Assembly (NCBI RefSeq): GCF_900104805.1
Contig: NZ_LT629751.1
Span: forward strand, 1,097,001 to 1,161,000
Length of the DNA: 64,000 nucleotides
Direction of reading: 5' to 3'
Source of the DNA: Pseudomonas oryzae
Lineage (GTDB): Bacteria; Pseudomonadota; Gammaproteobacteria; Pseudomonadales; Pseudomonadaceae
This document shows positions 32,951-41,049 of this stretch, in pieces. Under the pieces are notes generated by a model. That model was not told the DNA's origin and did no database searches. It was given only the letters and a program-made list of their open reading frames with translations. Position 1 is the stretch's first letter. Each line of letters starts with the position of its first letter. The position numbers and the translations under genes were made by a program.

Positions 32951-33718
32951 ATGACCGATTCACCTCTGCTCGTCGAGCGCAGCGGGGCCGTCGCCCATCT
33001 GCGCTTCAACCGTCCGGACGTGCTCAACGCCTTGAGCGTCGATCTGGCCCATGCGTTGCTGGAGGCCTGCCAGTCGCTGGCCAGCGACAGCGCCGTGCGC
33101 GTCGTCGTGCTCAGTGGCAACGGCCGCGCCTTCATGGCCGGCGGCGACCTGGCGGCGATGCGCGCCGCGCCGGTGGAAGCCGCCGACGCGCTGATCCGCC
33201 CGTTGCATCAGGCCGTGCAGTTGCTCGCCGAGATGCCCCAGCCGGTGCTCGCCAGCGTGCACGGCGCCGCTGCCGGCGCCGGCCTGAGCCTGGTGCTGGG
33301 CGCCGACCTGGCCATCGCCGCCGAGGGCACGCGCTTCAACTTCGCCTACACCGACATCGCCGCGAGCTGCGACGGCGGCGCGTCCTGGGCCTTGCCGCGC
33401 CTGCTCGGCCTGCGTGGGGCGCTGGAAGTCGCCCTGCTGGCCGAGCCGTTCGATGCCGCCGAGGCGCTGCGCCTCGGGCTGCTCAACCGCGTGGTGGCGG
33501 CCGAGAAGCTGGCCGAATCGACCCACGAGATGGCCGAGCGCCTGGCCGCGCGCGCGCCGCATGCGCTGGCCGGCCTCAAGCGGCTGCTGCGCCAATCGCT
33601 GCAGCAGCCGCTGGCCGAACAGCTCGCCGCCGAGCACCGGGGCTTCCTCGACTGCGCCGGCCGTCCCGAGTTCGTCGAGGCCATCGACGCCTTCTACGCC
33701 CGGCGCAAGCGCGGCTGA
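32951..33718 (+). CDS. Enoyl-CoA hydratase/isomerase family protein
   Basis: A 255-residue crotonase-fold protein acting on a CoA thioester. The oxyanion-hole segments are AFMAGGDLAAM and HGAAAGAGLSLVLGADLAIA. The active-site region is FAYTDIAASCDGGASWALPR, where the two Glu residues of classical enoyl-CoA hydratase are not evident: an Asp in CDGG takes the place of the second. It may therefore be an isomerase or have a specialised role. GGGAG precedes the ATG at 32951. REPINs lie on both sides, separating it from etfA and pntAA. Confidence 0.87.
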   Translation: MTDSPLLVERSGAVAHLRFNRPDVLNALSVDLAHALLEACQSLASDSAVRVVVLSGNGRAFMAGGDLAAMRAAPVEAADALIRPLHQAVQLLAEMPQPVLASVHGAAAGAGLSLVLGADLAIAAEGTRFNFAYTDIAASCDGGASWALPRLLGLRGALEVALLAEPFDAAEALRLGLLNRVVAAEKLAESTHEMAERLAARAPHALAGLKRLLRQSLQQPLAEQLAAEHRGFLDCAGRPEFVEAIDAFYARRKRG

Positions 33719-33733
33719 GCGACACATCAATCC

Positions 33734-33794
33734 GTGTAGGGGCGAATTCATTCGCCCGGATACCCCGCCAGGACGAATGAATTCGCCCCTACAG
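33734..33794. repeat. REPIN
   Basis: Main-family pair at 33735-33756 and 33771-33793; the right half begins GGACGAATG. Confidence 0.83.
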
Positions 33795-33839
33795 GTCGGG
33801 AAACGCCCCCTTTCACGCCCAGAAATCAAGGAGAGTGGA

Positions 33840-35003
33840 ATGCGCATAGGTATTCCCCGCGAAACCCACGCCGGCGAAACCCGCGTGGCCGCCACGCCGG
33901 AAACGGTGAAGAAACTCGTCGGCCAGGGCCATCAGGTCGTCGTCCAGTCCGGCGCCGGTATTGCTGCCAGCGTCCCCGACGACGCCTATGTCGCCGCCGG
34001 TGCGCGCATCGGCTCGGCCGCCGAAGCCTTCGGCGCTGGCCTGGTGCTCAAGGTCGTCGCGCCCAGTGCTGACGAGCTGGCGCTGATGCAGCCCGGCGCC
34101 GTGCTGGTCGGCATGCTCAACCCGTTCGACACCGCCAACCTGGCGCGCATGGCCGCGCGTGGCATCACCGCCTTCGCCCTCGAGGCCGCGCCGCGCACCT
34201 CGCGCGCGCAGAGCCTCGACGTGCTGTCGTCGCAGGCCAACATCGCCGGCTACAAGGCGGTGATGCTCGCCGCCAACCACTACCCGCGCTTCATGCCGAT
34301 GCTGATGACCGCCGCCGGTACGGTGAAGGCCGCCCGCGTGCTGGTGCTCGGCGCCGGCGTCGCCGGCCTGCAGGCGATCGCCACCGCCAAGCGCCTGGGC
34401 GCGGTGATCGAGGCCTCGGACGTGCGTCCGGCGGTCAAGGAGCAGGTGGAATCGCTCGGCGCCAAGTTCGTCGACGTGCCCTACGAAACGGATGAAGAGC
34501 GCGAATGCGCCCAGGGCGTCGGCGGCTACGCGCGGCCGATGCCGAAATCCTGGATGGAGCGCCAGGCCAAGGCCGTGCACGAGCGCGCCAGGCAGGCCGA
34601 CATCGTCATCACCACCGCGCTGATTCCCGGCCGTCTGGCGCCGACCCTGCTGCACGAGGCCACGGTGGCGGCGATGAAGCCCGGCTCGGTGGTCATCGAC
34701 CTGGCCGCCGCCCAGGGCGGCAACTGCCCGCTGACCGTGCCCGGCGAGGTGGTGGTCAAGCACGGCGTGACCCTGGTCGGCCATACCAACCTGCCGGCGC
34801 TGGTGCCGGCCGATGCCTCGGCCCTGTACGCGCGCAACCTGCTGGATTTCCTCAAGCTGGTCCTCGACAAGGACGGCCAGTTCCAGCTCAACCGCGAAGA
34901 CGACATCGTCGCCGCCTGCCTGATGTGCACCGACGGGCAACTGGTGCGGACCAATGGCAACGCACCCGCCGCCACCGCTCCGGCCTCCCAAGCAACCGCA
35001 TAA
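33840..35003 (+). CDS. pntAA: NAD(P) transhydrogenase subunit alpha 1
   Basis: A 387-residue soluble domain I of proton-translocating transhydrogenase, which uses the proton gradient to reduce NADP with NADH. MRIGIPRETHAGETRVAATP opens the protein. The NAD-binding motif is VLGAGVAGLQAIATAKRLGA with the typical EASDVRPAVKEQVESLGAKF after it, and VVIDLAAAQGGNCPLT follows. AAGGAG is 6 bases before the ATG. As in other split-type enzymes, the membrane parts are encoded separately downstream. It would supply NADPH to the Baeyer-Villiger and other monooxygenases of this island. Confidence 0.97.
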   Translation: MRIGIPRETHAGETRVAATPETVKKLVGQGHQVVVQSGAGIAASVPDDAYVAAGARIGSAAEAFGAGLVLKVVAPSADELALMQPGAVLVGMLNPFDTANLARMAARGITAFALEAAPRTSRAQSLDVLSSQANIAGYKAVMLAANHYPRFMPMLMTAAGTVKAARVLVLGAGVAGLQAIATAKRLGAVIEASDVRPAVKEQVESLGAKFVDVPYETDEERECAQGVGGYARPMPKSWMERQAKAVHERARQADIVITTALIPGRLAPTLLHEATVAAMKPGSVVIDLAAAQGGNCPLTVPGEVVVKHGVTLVGHTNLPALVPADASALYARNLLDFLKLVLDKDGQFQLNREDDIVAACLMCTDGQLVRTNGNAPAATAPASQATA

Positions 35004-35014
35004 GGACCACCGCC

Positions 35015-35329
35015 ATGGACCCGATCTCCGACGGTCTCTACAACCTGATCATCTTCGTGCTGGCGATCTACGTCGGCTACCACGTGGTGTGGAACGTCAC
35101 CCCCGCGCTGCACACCCCGCTGATGGCGGTCACCAACGCCATCTCCGCCATCGTCATCGTCGGCGCCATGCTGGCCGCCGCGCTGACCGAAACCGGCCTG
35201 GGCAAGACCATGGGCACCCTGGCCGTGGCGCTGGCCGCGGTCAACGTGTTCGGCGGCTTCCTGGTCACCCGGCGCATGCTGGAAATGTTCAAGAAGAAAG
35301 ACAAGCCGGCCAAGGCGGAGGCGCACTGA
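35015..35329 (+). CDS. pntAB: NAD(P) transhydrogenase subunit alpha 2
   Basis: A 104-residue membrane subunit with three predicted spans (NLIIFVLAIYVGYHVVW, AISAIVIVGAMLAAAL, MGTLAVALAAVNVFGGFLV) and a basic tail. It forms part of the proton channel, domain II, with PntB. It starts 11 bases after pntAA and ends one base before pntB. Size and hydrophobic pattern fit the family. Confidence 0.96.
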   Translation: MDPISDGLYNLIIFVLAIYVGYHVVWNVTPALHTPLMAVTNAISAIVIVGAMLAAALTETGLGKTMGTLAVALAAVNVFGGFLVTRRMLEMFKKKDKPAKAEAH

Positions 35330-35330
35330 G

Positions 35331-36770
35331 ATGAGCATGAACCTGATCACTGCCCTCTACCTGGTGGCGTCCGTCTGTTTCATCCAGGCGCTCAAGGGCC
35401 TCTCGCACCCGACCAGCTCGCGCCGGGGCAACCTGTTCGGCATGGTCGGCATGGCCATCGCCGTGCTCACCACCGTCGGCCTGATCTACAAGCTCGGCGC
35501 GCAGATGGGCGAAGGCGCCGGCATCGGCTACGTGGTCCTCGGCCTGCTGCTCGGCGGCACCGCCGGCACGATCATGGCCAAGCGCGTGGAGATGACCAAG
35601 ATGCCCGAGCTGGTCGCCTTCATGCACAGCATGATCGGCCTGGCCGCGGTCTTCATCGCCATCGCCGCAGTCGTCGAGCCGCAGTCGCTGGGCATCGTCG
35701 CGCAGCTGGGCGACGCCATCCCGGCCGGCAACCGCCTGGAGCTGTTCCTCGGCGCGGCCATCGGCGCGATCACCTTCTCCGGTTCGGTGATCGCCTTCGG
35801 CAAGCTCTCCGGTAAATACAAGTTCCGCCTGTTCCAGGGCGCGCCGGTGACCTTCGCCGGCCAGCACTGGCTGAACCTGGCGGTCGGCCTGGCCATCGTC
35901 GGCCTCGGTCTGGCCTTCACCTTCAGCGGCGACCTGACCGCCTTTGCCGTGCTGGTGGCGCTGGCCTTCGTCATCGGCGTGCTGATCATCATCCCGATCG
36001 GCGGCGCCGACATGCCGGTGGTGGTGTCGATGCTCAACAGCTACTCGGGCTGGGCGGCGGCGGGCATCGGCTTCTCGCTGAACAACTCGATGCTGATCGT
36101 GGCCGGCAGCCTGGTCGGCTCCTCGGGTGCGATCCTCTCCTACATCATGTGCAAGGCGATGAACCGCTCGTTCTTCAACGTGATCCTCGGCGGCTTCGGC
36201 GCCGAAGCCGGCGCCGCGGTGACCGGCAGCCAGGAGCAGCGCCCGGTGAAGTCCGGCTCGGCCGACGACGCCGCCTTCCTGCTCGGCAACGCCGACAGCG
36301 TGATCATCGTCCCCGGCTATGGTCTCGCCGTGGCCCGTGCCCAGCACGCGCTGATGGAGCTGACCGAGAAGCTGACCCACCGCGGGGTGACGGTGAAGTA
36401 CGCCATCCACCCGGTCGCCGGGCGCATGCCGGGGCACATGAACGTGCTGCTGGCCGAGGCCGAGGTGCCCTACGAGCAGGTGCACGAGATGGAGGACATC
36501 AACCCCGAGTTCGGCCAGGCCGACGTGGTGCTGGTGCTCGGCGCCAACGACGTGGTCAACCCGGCGGCGAAGACCGATCCGAAGTCGCCGATCGCCGGCA
36601 TGCCGATCCTCGATGCGTACAAGGCGCGCACCGTGATCGTCAACAAGCGCTCGATGGCCAGCGGCTACGCCGGTCTCGACAACGAGCTGTTCTACATGGA
36701 CAAGACCATGATGGTGTTCGGCGACGCCAAGAAGGTGGTCGAGGACATGGTCAAGGCGGTCGAGGCCTGA
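35331..36770 (+). CDS. pntB: NAD(P) transhydrogenase subunit beta
   Basis: A 479-residue PntB. The N-terminal half has about nine membrane spans with conserved GGTAGTIMAKRVEMTKMPEL and SYSGWAAAGIGF. The soluble NADP-binding domain III follows, with IVPGYGLAVARAQHALMEL, YAIHPVAGRMPGHMNVLLAE, VLGANDVVNPAAKTDP and NKRSMASGYAGLDNELFY. All key blocks are intact. It is coupled to pntAB by a one-base gap, and the ETF dehydrogenase starts 13 bases after its stop. Confidence 0.97.
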   Translation: MSMNLITALYLVASVCFIQALKGLSHPTSSRRGNLFGMVGMAIAVLTTVGLIYKLGAQMGEGAGIGYVVLGLLLGGTAGTIMAKRVEMTKMPELVAFMHSMIGLAAVFIAIAAVVEPQSLGIVAQLGDAIPAGNRLELFLGAAIGAITFSGSVIAFGKLSGKYKFRLFQGAPVTFAGQHWLNLAVGLAIVGLGLAFTFSGDLTAFAVLVALAFVIGVLIIIPIGGADMPVVVSMLNSYSGWAAAGIGFSLNNSMLIVAGSLVGSSGAILSYIMCKAMNRSFFNVILGGFGAEAGAAVTGSQEQRPVKSGSADDAAFLLGNADSVIIVPGYGLAVARAQHALMELTEKLTHRGVTVKYAIHPVAGRMPGHMNVLLAEAEVPYEQVHEMEDINPEFGQADVVLVLGANDVVNPAAKTDPKSPIAGMPILDAYKARTVIVNKRSMASGYAGLDNELFYMDKTMMVFGDAKKVVEDMVKAVEA

Positions 36771-36783
36771 GGGGAGGGGAGCC

Positions 36784-38418
36784 ATGCAGCGCGAATACAT
36801 GGAATTCGACGTGGTCATCGTCGGCGCCGGCCCTGCCGGCCTGTCCGCCGCCTGCCGTCTGAAGCAGAAGGCCGCCGAAGCCGGCCAGGAGCTCAGCGTC
36901 TGCGTGGTGGAGAAAGGCTCCGAAGTCGGCGCCCACATCCTCTCCGGCGCGGTGTTCGAGCCACGCGCGCTCGATGAGCTGTTCCCCGACTGGCAGGCCC
37001 TCGGCGCGCCGCTCAACACCCCGGTCAAGCGCGACGACATCTATCTGCTGAAGAACGACTCCGCCGCCAGCAAGATCCCCGACTTCGCCGTGCCCAGGAC
37101 CATGCACAACGAAGGCAACTACATCATCTCCCTCGGCAACCTGTGCCGCTGGCTGGCCCAACAGGCCGAGAACCTCGGCGTCGAGATCTACCCGGGCTTC
37201 GCCGCCCAGGAAGCGCTGATCGACGACAAGGGCGTGGTGCGCGGCATCGTCACCGGGGATCTCGGCGTCGATCACGCAGGCAACCCCAAGGACGGCCTGT
37301 ACACCCCGGGCATGGAGCTGCGCGCCAAGTACACCCTGTTCGCCGAGGGCTGCCGCGGCCATATCGGCAAGCAGCTGATCGCGAAGTACCAGTTGGACGC
37401 CAAAGCCGACGCCCAGCACTACGGCATCGGCATCAAGGAGCTGTGGGAGATCGACCCGGCCAAACACGAGCCGGGACTGGTGGTGCACACCGCCGGTTGG
37501 CCGCTGAACGACGACAACCCGGGCGGCTCCTTCCTCTATCACCTGGAGAACAACCAGGTGGTGGTCGGCCTGATCGTCGACCTGTCCTACAGCAACCCCT
37601 ACCTTTCGCCGTTCGACGAGTTCCAGCGCTACAAGCACCACCCGGTGATCAGGCAGTACCTGGAGGGCGGCAAGCGCATCGCCTACGGCGCCCGCGCGAT
37701 CTGCAAGGGCGGCCTCAACTCGCTGCCCAAGCTGGTCTTCCCCGGCGGCGCGCTGATCGGCTGCGACGCCGGCACCCTCAACTTCGCCAAGATCAAGGGC
37801 AGCCACACCGCGATGAAGTCCGGCATGCTGGCCGCCGAGGCGATCGTCGAGGCGCTGGCCGCCGGTCGCGAGGGCGGCGACGAGCTGAACAACTACGTCA
37901 AGGCCTTCGAGGACAGCTGGCTGTACGACGAGCTGTTCCGCAGCCGCAACTTCGGCGCGGCGATCCACAAGTTCGGCGCCATCCTCGGCGGCGCGTTCAA
38001 CTTCGTCGACCAGAACCTGTTCGGCGGCAAGATCCCGGTCACCCTGCACGACAATAAGCCGGACCATGCCTGCCTGAAGCCGGCCGCCCAGTGCCAGCGC
38101 ATCGAGTATCCCAAGCCGGACGGCAAGCTCAGCTTCGACAAGCTGTCCTCGGTGTTCCTCTCCAATACCAACCACGAGGAAGACCAGCCCTGCCACCTGA
38201 GGCTGGCCGACGCCTCGATCCCGCTGGCGAAGAACCTGCCGCTCTTTGATGAGCCGGCGCAGCGCTACTGCCCGGCCGGGGTGTACGAGATCGTCATCCA
38301 GGAAAACGGCGAGAAGAAGTTCCAGATCAACGCGCAGAACTGCGTGCACTGCAAGACCTGCGACATCAAGGACCCGGCGCAGAACATCACCTGGGTGACT
38401 CCGGAGGGAACCGGCTGA
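36784..38418 (+). CDS. ETF:ubiquinone oxidoreductase
   Basis: A 544-residue membrane-associated flavoprotein that moves electrons from reduced ETF to ubiquinone. The FAD motif GAGPAG is at residues 14-19, GSEVGAHILSGAVFEPRAL follows, and the quinone/FAD region includes GGLNSLPKLVFPGGALIGCD. The 4Fe-4S ligands are C496 and C520, C523, C526 in CVHCKTC near the C-terminus. GGAGGGGAG precedes the ATG. Its position directly after pntB, and downstream of etfBA, is unusual and suggests one energy-coupling unit that serves catabolism. Confidence 0.96.
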   Translation: MQREYMEFDVVIVGAGPAGLSAACRLKQKAAEAGQELSVCVVEKGSEVGAHILSGAVFEPRALDELFPDWQALGAPLNTPVKRDDIYLLKNDSAASKIPDFAVPRTMHNEGNYIISLGNLCRWLAQQAENLGVEIYPGFAAQEALIDDKGVVRGIVTGDLGVDHAGNPKDGLYTPGMELRAKYTLFAEGCRGHIGKQLIAKYQLDAKADAQHYGIGIKELWEIDPAKHEPGLVVHTAGWPLNDDNPGGSFLYHLENNQVVVGLIVDLSYSNPYLSPFDEFQRYKHHPVIRQYLEGGKRIAYGARAICKGGLNSLPKLVFPGGALIGCDAGTLNFAKIKGSHTAMKSGMLAAEAIVEALAAGREGGDELNNYVKAFEDSWLYDELFRSRNFGAAIHKFGAILGGAFNFVDQNLFGGKIPVTLHDNKPDHACLKPAAQCQRIEYPKPDGKLSFDKLSSVFLSNTNHEEDQPCHLRLADASIPLAKNLPLFDEPAQRYCPAGVYEIVIQENGEKKFQINAQNCVHCKTCDIKDPAQNITWVTPEGTG

Positions 38419-38537
38419 CCGAACTATCCGAACATGTGAGTGAGGTAGGGGGGAGGGCGCATGATCCCGGCAGTGCTGCGGAGGACTGAACAGGAGGCGG
38501 CCGGCCGCTGCCTCCCCGTCCACTGGCGTCTAACCGG

Positions 38538-40655
38538 TTAGAAACTGACCTGATAGCCGAGGGTGAAGGTGCGGCCACGGCCGGCGAAGAACTGGTCGTC
38601 GCGGGTGCTGGCCGCCTGCGCGTAGTAGGTCATGTAGTCGCGGTTGAACAGGTTCTCGACGCCGAAGCTGACCGCGCCGACCGGCAGCTGGTAGCCCAGC
38701 GAGGCGTCCACCAGACTGTAGCCGTCGAAGTCCAGGCCGGGGGTTTCGAAGCTGCGACTGGCGTAGTGGTTGGCCTGTACGCGGCTGTTCAGCTTGTCGC
38801 TCCAGTTAGCCTGCCAGCTCAGGCCGTAGCGGTCCGGAGCGATGTTGGCGCCGTCCAGATCGGTGTCCACCTTGCCGTCGCCATCGGTATCCGACTCGCC
38901 GTCGAGTCTGGCGTAGCTGGCCTGCAGGCGATGGACGTCGTTGATCTGCCAGCCGGCGCTGGCCTCGACGCCGTCGATTTCGGTGCGCTCGCGGCGCACC
39001 TGATAGACGCCGCCGACGTTCTGCAGGCGCGAACCGAGGTCGGAGTCGGACTCGAAATAGCTGATCTCGAAGTCGACGTCCTGCCAGTTCAGGCGCAGGC
39101 CGATCTCGCGGTTGTCGGTGACGATCGGCTGCAGGTCGAGGAAGCTGTCGACGCTCTGGTTGGGCTGGCTGATGCCGCGCAGCACGCGCCCGACATCGGG
39201 CATGCCGAAGCCTTCGGAGTAGTTGGCGAAGACCTGTGCCCAGTCGGTCACCCGGAACACCAGGCCCGCGTTGTACAGGGTTTCCTCGAAGTCGGGCTTG
39301 CCGCCTTCCACGCTGACCCCGCCCGCCGGCTTGGTGGTCGAGGCGATGGTGCGGAAGCTGTCGACGTCCAGCTCGGCGAACTCGTGGCGCACGCCGCCGT
39401 GCAGGGTCAGGCGCTCGGTGGCGCGCACCTCGGCCTGCAGGAAGGGCGCGAGGTTCTGGAATACGGTCTCCGGCACCCACTCGCGGTCGGTGGCGATCAG
39501 CATCTGGCTGGTGGTGTCCTGCAGGAAGTCGAGGCCGCCGGTGAGCTTGAGGTAGCCGTCGAGCATGTCGTCACGGCTGAGGCTGAGCTTGCCGCCGTAC
39601 TTGTCCGACTCGTTCTGCGACTGGTCGAACAGGGTGCCCACCGGGGCAATCGCCGGATCCTGGAAGCTGGGCAGGGTGTTGCCGCCGTAGCGGGCGCGGA
39701 AACGCTGGCTGAACAGCTGCGCGGTGAGCTGGTTGCCGGCCAGGTCGGTGTTGCTGTAGGTCAGGCTGGTGGCCAGTACCTCGTTCTGCGGCGCCTTGCC
39801 CGGCGGCTGGCCCTTGCGCGAGGTGGTCGGGATGCCGGCGTCGCGATCGCCCGGCACGTTGACGTACTCGTGCTCGCCCTCGAGCTCGAAGCGGTTGACC
39901 ATCAGTTCCAGATTCTGCTCGGAGTCGAACCAGTAGCCGAGCTTCACCAGCAGGTCGGTGCTGGCGGAGTCCATGATGTCGCCCTGGGTGTCGTCGACAC
40001 CGATCAGCTCGCCGTCGGCGTCGTAGAACATGCCGCGGGTCTGGCCGCTGATGGCGGCCAGGTAGTCCCAGTTGCCCTCGCTGCCCTCGACGCGGTAGTC
40101 CAGCTTGTAGCCCATGCCTTCGCCGTTGAAGTCGTCGGAGGCTTCCAGGCTGATGCCGGCGTGCTGCGTCATGCTGCCACCCTGCGGCCGACGGGTGACG
40201 TAGTTGATGATGCCGCCGGTGGCGCCCAGACCGTGCTCGGCGCTGGCGCCGTGGATCACCTCGATGCGCTCGACCATCGACAGGTCGATGGTGTAGCCGT
40301 CGCGGCCGCCGGCACGCAGCGGGGTGGATTGCGGCACGCCGTCGATCATCACCAGCGCCGCGCGGCCGCGGAAGGTCTCGCCGGCGTTGCTCAGCTTCTG
40401 CCGGCTGGGCGAGTAGGAGGGGATCAGGTTGCTCAGCACCTGGCCGTGATCCGAGGTGATCGCCAGCTGCTGCTCGATCTGCTCGCGGGTGATCACGGTG
40501 ATCTTCTGCGGGGTCTTGCCGACTTCGCTCTTGCCGCGGGTGGCGTTGATGGTCAGCGTATCCAGCTCGAGAGCCTCTTCGGCCAGGGCCGTTGCACAGG
40601 GCAGGGCCAGGCAGACCAGCGAGATGGAAAGGCAGAGGCGGGTTTTGCGGAACAC
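38538..40655 (-). CDS. TonB-dependent siderophore receptor
   Basis: A 705-residue outer-membrane receptor. The GTG start at 40655 has AGGAG 7 bases before it and gives a proper signal peptide (FRKTRLCLSISLVCLALPCA). The TonB box region is LELDTLTINATRG, the plug carries VMIDGVPQSTPLR and RIEVIHGASAEHGLGATGGI, and the barrel ends FTLGYQVSF. A loop near residue 600 reads DTDGDGKVDTDLDG, like a calcium-binding repeat. The NIAPDRYG segment next to it is common in ferric siderophore receptors. The promoter overlaps a Fur-box-like sequence, so iron control is likely. Confidence 0.92.
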   Translation of the reverse strand: MFRKTRLCLSISLVCLALPCATALAEEALELDTLTINATRGKSEVGKTPQKITVITREQIEQQLAITSDHGQVLSNLIPSYSPSRQKLSNAGETFRGRAALVMIDGVPQSTPLRAGGRDGYTIDLSMVERIEVIHGASAEHGLGATGGIINYVTRRPQGGSMTQHAGISLEASDDFNGEGMGYKLDYRVEGSEGNWDYLAAISGQTRGMFYDADGELIGVDDTQGDIMDSASTDLLVKLGYWFDSEQNLELMVNRFELEGEHEYVNVPGDRDAGIPTTSRKGQPPGKAPQNEVLATSLTYSNTDLAGNQLTAQLFSQRFRARYGGNTLPSFQDPAIAPVGTLFDQSQNESDKYGGKLSLSRDDMLDGYLKLTGGLDFLQDTTSQMLIATDREWVPETVFQNLAPFLQAEVRATERLTLHGGVRHEFAELDVDSFRTIASTTKPAGGVSVEGGKPDFEETLYNAGLVFRVTDWAQVFANYSEGFGMPDVGRVLRGISQPNQSVDSFLDLQPIVTDNREIGLRLNWQDVDFEISYFESDSDLGSRLQNVGGVYQVRRERTEIDGVEASAGWQINDVHRLQASYARLDGESDTDGDGKVDTDLDGANIAPDRYGLSWQANWSDKLNSRVQANHYASRSFETPGLDFDGYSLVDASLGYQLPVGAVSFGVENLFNRDYMTYYAQAASTRDDQFFAGRGRTFTLGYQVSF

Positions 40656-40861
40656 GTGGCGACTCCTGATCTTGGATTTGTGGTGATGCCCGAAGCCCCG
40701 GACGGCGCTCGGGTTTTTTCGGGGCGAACGACGGCGCGCCCCGCATGCCTGCGGTGCTTCGGTGCCTGGTCGGTTGGGGGCTGCCGTGGTCGCCATTGCC
40801 GTGAGCGACAACGGCTGAGCTGCAGATGGACGCTGCTGGGTACAGATGCGATTACTTGGCT

Positions 40862-40898
40862 AACGAGAATTATTAACGAATCGTAAGGGGAGTGTAAA
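40862..40898 (-). promoter_or_regulatory. Sigma-70 promoter with Fur-box-like overlap
   Basis: On the minus strand TTTACA (40893-40898), a 17-bp spacer, then TAATAA (40870-40875). The -10 overlaps TAATAATTCTCGTTA, a partial match to Fur boxes. It would drive the siderophore receptor, whose start is about 215 bases away. The rest of 40656-41049 shows no gene. Confidence 0.6.
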
Positions 40899-41049
40899 GC
40901 GGGCGAGGCACGGCACTGCCGAGCCGGATGAGCGCTGTAGCGGTGGCAGCGCCTGCCGCAGTCGGAGCGCATGACACTCGGTTCGCAGCAGACCAACGGC
41001 TCCCGGTCGGTTAAGATTCCGCGCCTTACGTCCCTGCCAAGATCATGCC

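Noticed and set aside
4371-33794. Repeated 21-mers considered as a CRISPR array
   Set aside because: Copies are kilobases apart, occur as inverted pairs and lack unique spacers of regular length; no cas genes are present.
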